DNA from: Agelaius tricolor
Lineage: Eukaryota > Chordata > Aves > Passeriformes > Icteridae
Assembly (NCBI GenBank): GCA_023055355.1
Contig: JALJCS010000001.1
Coordinates: forward strand, 94,349,381-94,413,380
DNA: 64,000 nt
Direction: 5' to 3'
Program-made: the position numbers and the translations under genes
Shown: one piece after another, positions 61,005 through 64,000 of the stretch
Layout: each line of letters begins with the position of its first letter
Numbering within the stretch: the first letter of the stretch is position 1
Notes under the pieces: generated by a model
Database searches by the model: none
What the model was told of the DNA's origin: nothing
Seen by the model: only the letters and a program-made list of their open reading frames with translations

Positions 61005-61570
61005 GTGTCCAGTCCAGTTACTAATTTTCTTTAATAATTCACACTTTCATTGTCATCATGGCACCACTTTGCTTTGTACCTGGGAATAATGGCACTGTAG
61101 CCAGGAAACTGGCCAAGAAATGAACACTAACATCTAAATTCTGAATCCATGACTAAGAAGAGAATTTTGAATGAAAAACACCCAAACTGTGCCAGGCCAG
61201 GCTGCCAAGAGGGTGAGATCAACTGCTGGAGGTAGAGCTTCCCTTCCCTGCATCTCTGTGTTGGCTCCAAACTCATTCTATTTAGGCAATACAAAATTGA
61301 CAAGATCATCTAAGCCTTAAGTCTGCTAAGGATTAAAAAGTATATGTTGACCTTTGTAATATGGTTTAGCCTTTAAAAATAAATTTTAGACAGAAGATCA
61401 ACAGCTCACAGTGAATCTCCTCTATTCTATTTGTGCTTTAAGACTAGGGAAGAAGTTGAAATTGCCTTCAAAATCCTACCCTCCTGTGTTGTTTTACAGT
61501 GAAGAGTGAATTGTTTGACTTGTCAGGAGGCGGTTTAAATGATCTGTTAGTAAACACCTGTCCTTCTCTT
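61005..61570. other. Non-coding stretch between simple repeats
   Basis: No exon or known repeat recognised. If the T29 run is the tail of a retrocopy, its body would lie here on the minus strand, but I do not recognise any gene in it. Confidence 0.45.
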
Positions 61571-61588
61571 TACTACTACTACTACTAC

Positions 61589-61646
<58 letters not shown>

Positions 61647-61698
61647 GTTGTTGTTGTTGTTGTTATTGTTATTATCGTCATCATCATCATCATCATCA
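61571..61698. repeat. Compound trinucleotide microsatellite, about 128 bp
   Basis: Consecutive blocks of TAC (about 6.5 units, 61571-61590), TTA (about 18 units, 61591-61645), TTG (about 6 units), a TTA/TTG mix, and TCA (about 7 units, 61678-61698). Every block keeps a 3 bp period, and neighbouring units differ by a single base. The plus-strand frame through it reads mainly tyrosine, cysteine and histidine, an artefact of the repeat. Confidence 0.95.
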
Positions 61699-64000
61699 CC
61701 TCTGTCTCCAGTGGAACCAATACATATTCTCTTTTTGTTTTAACAATTAGAAGAAGAATGGTTGCAGACTCAATCTGTTAAGTATCTTCTTCTCTTTTAG
61801 AGCTGAAACACTGTGCATTATTTGCACAACAATGAAACAAGCAACAAAAAAGGAAAAAAGAAGGAAAAAAAATAGAAAAAGAAAAAGAGTTTTCAATTTT
61901 CACTTAGAAAACCCCAAAAGATTCCAAGGCCATGTCTTGATTATGAATTTATTGATGGGAAAGCAAATCTCTTTAGGTTTTTGTCAAATTGTTGCATACG
62001 AAAACAACACATTTTACACAATTTCAGTAAAGTGCCCAAGGGCAAAACGTGATTCAGGATACTGTTTTTATTCCCAGTAGAGGGCACTGGAGAACTAATT
62101 CCAACTCTTGGTGCATTGCCAGGACACTGCATTAGAAGCACGAAGGGCTGGGTATTTCAGATGAGGTTTTATAATCTGAATGCACAACAAAGAAATCTGT
62201 ATGGGCTGTTAATAAACATCCGAACATTTTTATCTGTGTGCAATGTTACACTCTCTTTTACAAGATTTTAACTAAACTCTATAGGCTTCCACCTGTTGAG
62301 TACCATTTCTGTAATGAGTGCTAAACTACCTCTGCTTTTTTGTTTCTGCAGTGTTCTCTTCATCCAGCTTCAATAAAAATGTTTATCATGGAGTGACACT
62401 GCACAAGGAAGCAATAGTTTAGGTATGCCTGCTTCACAGGGGGCTTCAGCTTGTCTCTGATTGTTAAAGAAAATGAATTTATATTGCTTTTCAGTAAATA
62501 TAATGGCCACAAATTTTTACTTGAAATCGTTAGAGGAAAATGTGTTACCTAAAATAATCATAATATTAATTTTAGTTTTGGACTGATTAAAGAAATATAC
62601 ATTACAGAATGTTTGTTCAGCAGCTTTTGGATCGTTTTGACACCAAATTACATTCTGGACAAATTTAACTAAGATTTCAGATGAATCCTTCATTTTTCAC
62701 TTTCTAGTGGCATTTGTGTATTAATTTGTTATTAGCACTGGAAACAAGGCTTTCTTTAAATTTAAAATGCTTATTTTCTGGATTGTTTGTGTTATGTCTC
62801 TTATGTAGCTAATTTTGAATGCAATATTTGCTGAACTCCTTCCTACTTGTGAGAGATGTATTTTGCAAGTTGGTTTTAGGCTAGACCTTCTTTCCCCATC
62901 CCATTGCTCCATAGAGGATTGAGTCTAGCCTTGTACCTGGAGTCTCAGGTAAGATCCTTGTTTAGCCCACAGAGCTACAGAGTACTGAGATGCACATTAA
63001 AATAATTTTGCCAACTAAAGATTGGTGTGGTTAAACACAAGCAAGTTCCTCTTGCTGACCTAAACAGAAGGTGGTCATTCAAGGTAATCACTATTTCTCC
63101 TCTACCCTTTTCCTTTTCCAAGGAATAGCTAACAAACATAATTAATTAGGCATTTCTTGCTTTGCAAAAGCAGATGATGCTGCAGGCATAAACAAGCTTC
63201 TCTTTTGATAGAGCTTTACTAGTTTGGAAACACTCTCTGTAGTTAGTGTGAGGAATGTCACTGCAACCAGCAGCACTGCTCATTTTTAGTTGAGACCAGT
63301 GCTTACATCTCACTGATTAAGTAATAATTTAACCAGAGAGGAGCTTGAATTTCAAATGAAAATGGATCACAGTATGTCTTCCTGTTACTTTTCTTCCACC
63401 TTCAGTTCCCTGTGCTCCCTCACCAGGTTCTTTTTGCCCCTGTTTTTCCACCTCTGTTTTCTTGTTCCCTCCATGCAGCCTGTTGCCACCACTATGCTTT
63501 CAATGCTGGCATGCCTTAAACACCCTTCACCATCACACCTCTAGATCACTGATGCCAGTGAAGGTCCTCCTTGATCCAATTCCTCTTGTAATTTCTTCCT
63601 GTAAAATTGCTGTATTTTTCTGTTATTTCTCATTGATCCTATGATACCCCAGCCTACCCTGTGGTCCTCTGCATTTCCCTTCTCCAGGGGCTCCCCATTC
63701 CCCTCCTCTGGCTCTTCCATGTTCCCACTAGAGTGTGAGACATTTCCCTGTTCCTTGCTGAGTGCTGTTGGCTGCTTTTGGAGGGGAGTTTTGTCTTGGC
63801 AATTTGTGACTCTAAGGAGAACCTGCACATGTCCTTTGACCTGCCAGTCAGCTGCCTGCCAGTACAGAAGTGATGCACACTTCTCAGTCTGCTGGCCAGG
63901 AAAACCTGTGTTCTGGCTGGAAACCTTGTGTTACTGGTGCTCTGCCTTACTCCCTGATGGAGTGGACAGCATGCATGTGCAAGTTTTTCCTCAGGATTTG
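61699..64000. other. Non-coding stretch, no gene recognised
   Basis: A-rich sequence at 61835-61890 and otherwise unremarkable DNA. The minus-strand 95-codon frame at 63541-63828 has no recognised domain, and overlapping frames occur on both strands. Confidence 0.5.

Noticed and set aside
61499..61750. 83-codon frame with a tyrosine/cysteine/histidine run
   Set aside because: It is simply the translation of the trinucleotide microsatellite.
1..64000. CRISPR arrays, operons, tRNA/rRNA genes, prophage
   Set aside because: There are no regularly spaced repeats, no long packed frames and no tRNA-like cloverleaf noticed. The CR1 LINEs show the DNA is avian nuclear sequence.

Overview
This 64 kb window looks like non-coding vertebrate nuclear DNA from a bird. 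The strongest clue is CR1, the dominant avian LINE. Three copies carry the reverse-complemented CR1 3' end, (ATTCTRTG)n preceded by a GGTTTGGGTTGGAAGG-type block, at 5476, 18529 and 51476. Much older, diverged CR1 pieces also occur. The LTR sequences fit a songbird, but that is weaker inference. The DNA is AT-rich and poor in CpG, with short microsatellites. I found no operons, ribosome binding sites, CRISPR arrays, tRNA or rRNA genes, and no convincing exon of a host protein gene. Open frames are all short (152 codons at most) and are either chance frames or lie inside repeats. The window is therefore intergenic or intronic.

Layout: 1-1896 unique non-coding; 1897-2666 a solo endogenous-retrovirus LTR on the minus strand with a 5 bp target duplication (catcc), TG...CA ends, CCAAT and TATA-like boxes and an AATAAA signal; 5476-5875 a 5'-truncated CR1 (minus) that keeps an 87-codon open C-terminal reverse-transcriptase frame; 9530-11099 an ancient CR1-family LINE (plus), decayed but recognisable from ORF2 to the 3' UTR; 12090-12420 a probable old CR1 (minus); 16361-16958 a cluster of three hairpins; 18529-18672 a CR1 3' end (minus); 26008-26095 a probable old CR1 3' end (minus); 26796-26881 a 43 bp tandem duplication; 31810-31877 a 24 bp tandem duplication overlapping a 14 bp hairpin; 41085-41480 a second ancient CR1 fragment (plus); 51476-51675 a CR1 3' end (minus); 59159-59471 a probable second solo LTR (plus) with CCAAT and TATA boxes; 60411-61698 a run of simple repeats including T29, a G-rich tract and a 128 bp compound trinucleotide array.

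Nothing here works together as a system. The history is one of LINE and retrovirus insertion followed by decay. The most notable items are the well-preserved 770 bp solo LTR with an internal duplication, the 1.5 kb ancient LINE, the second promoter-bearing LTR, and several near-perfect hairpins. I found no previously undescribed biological system.
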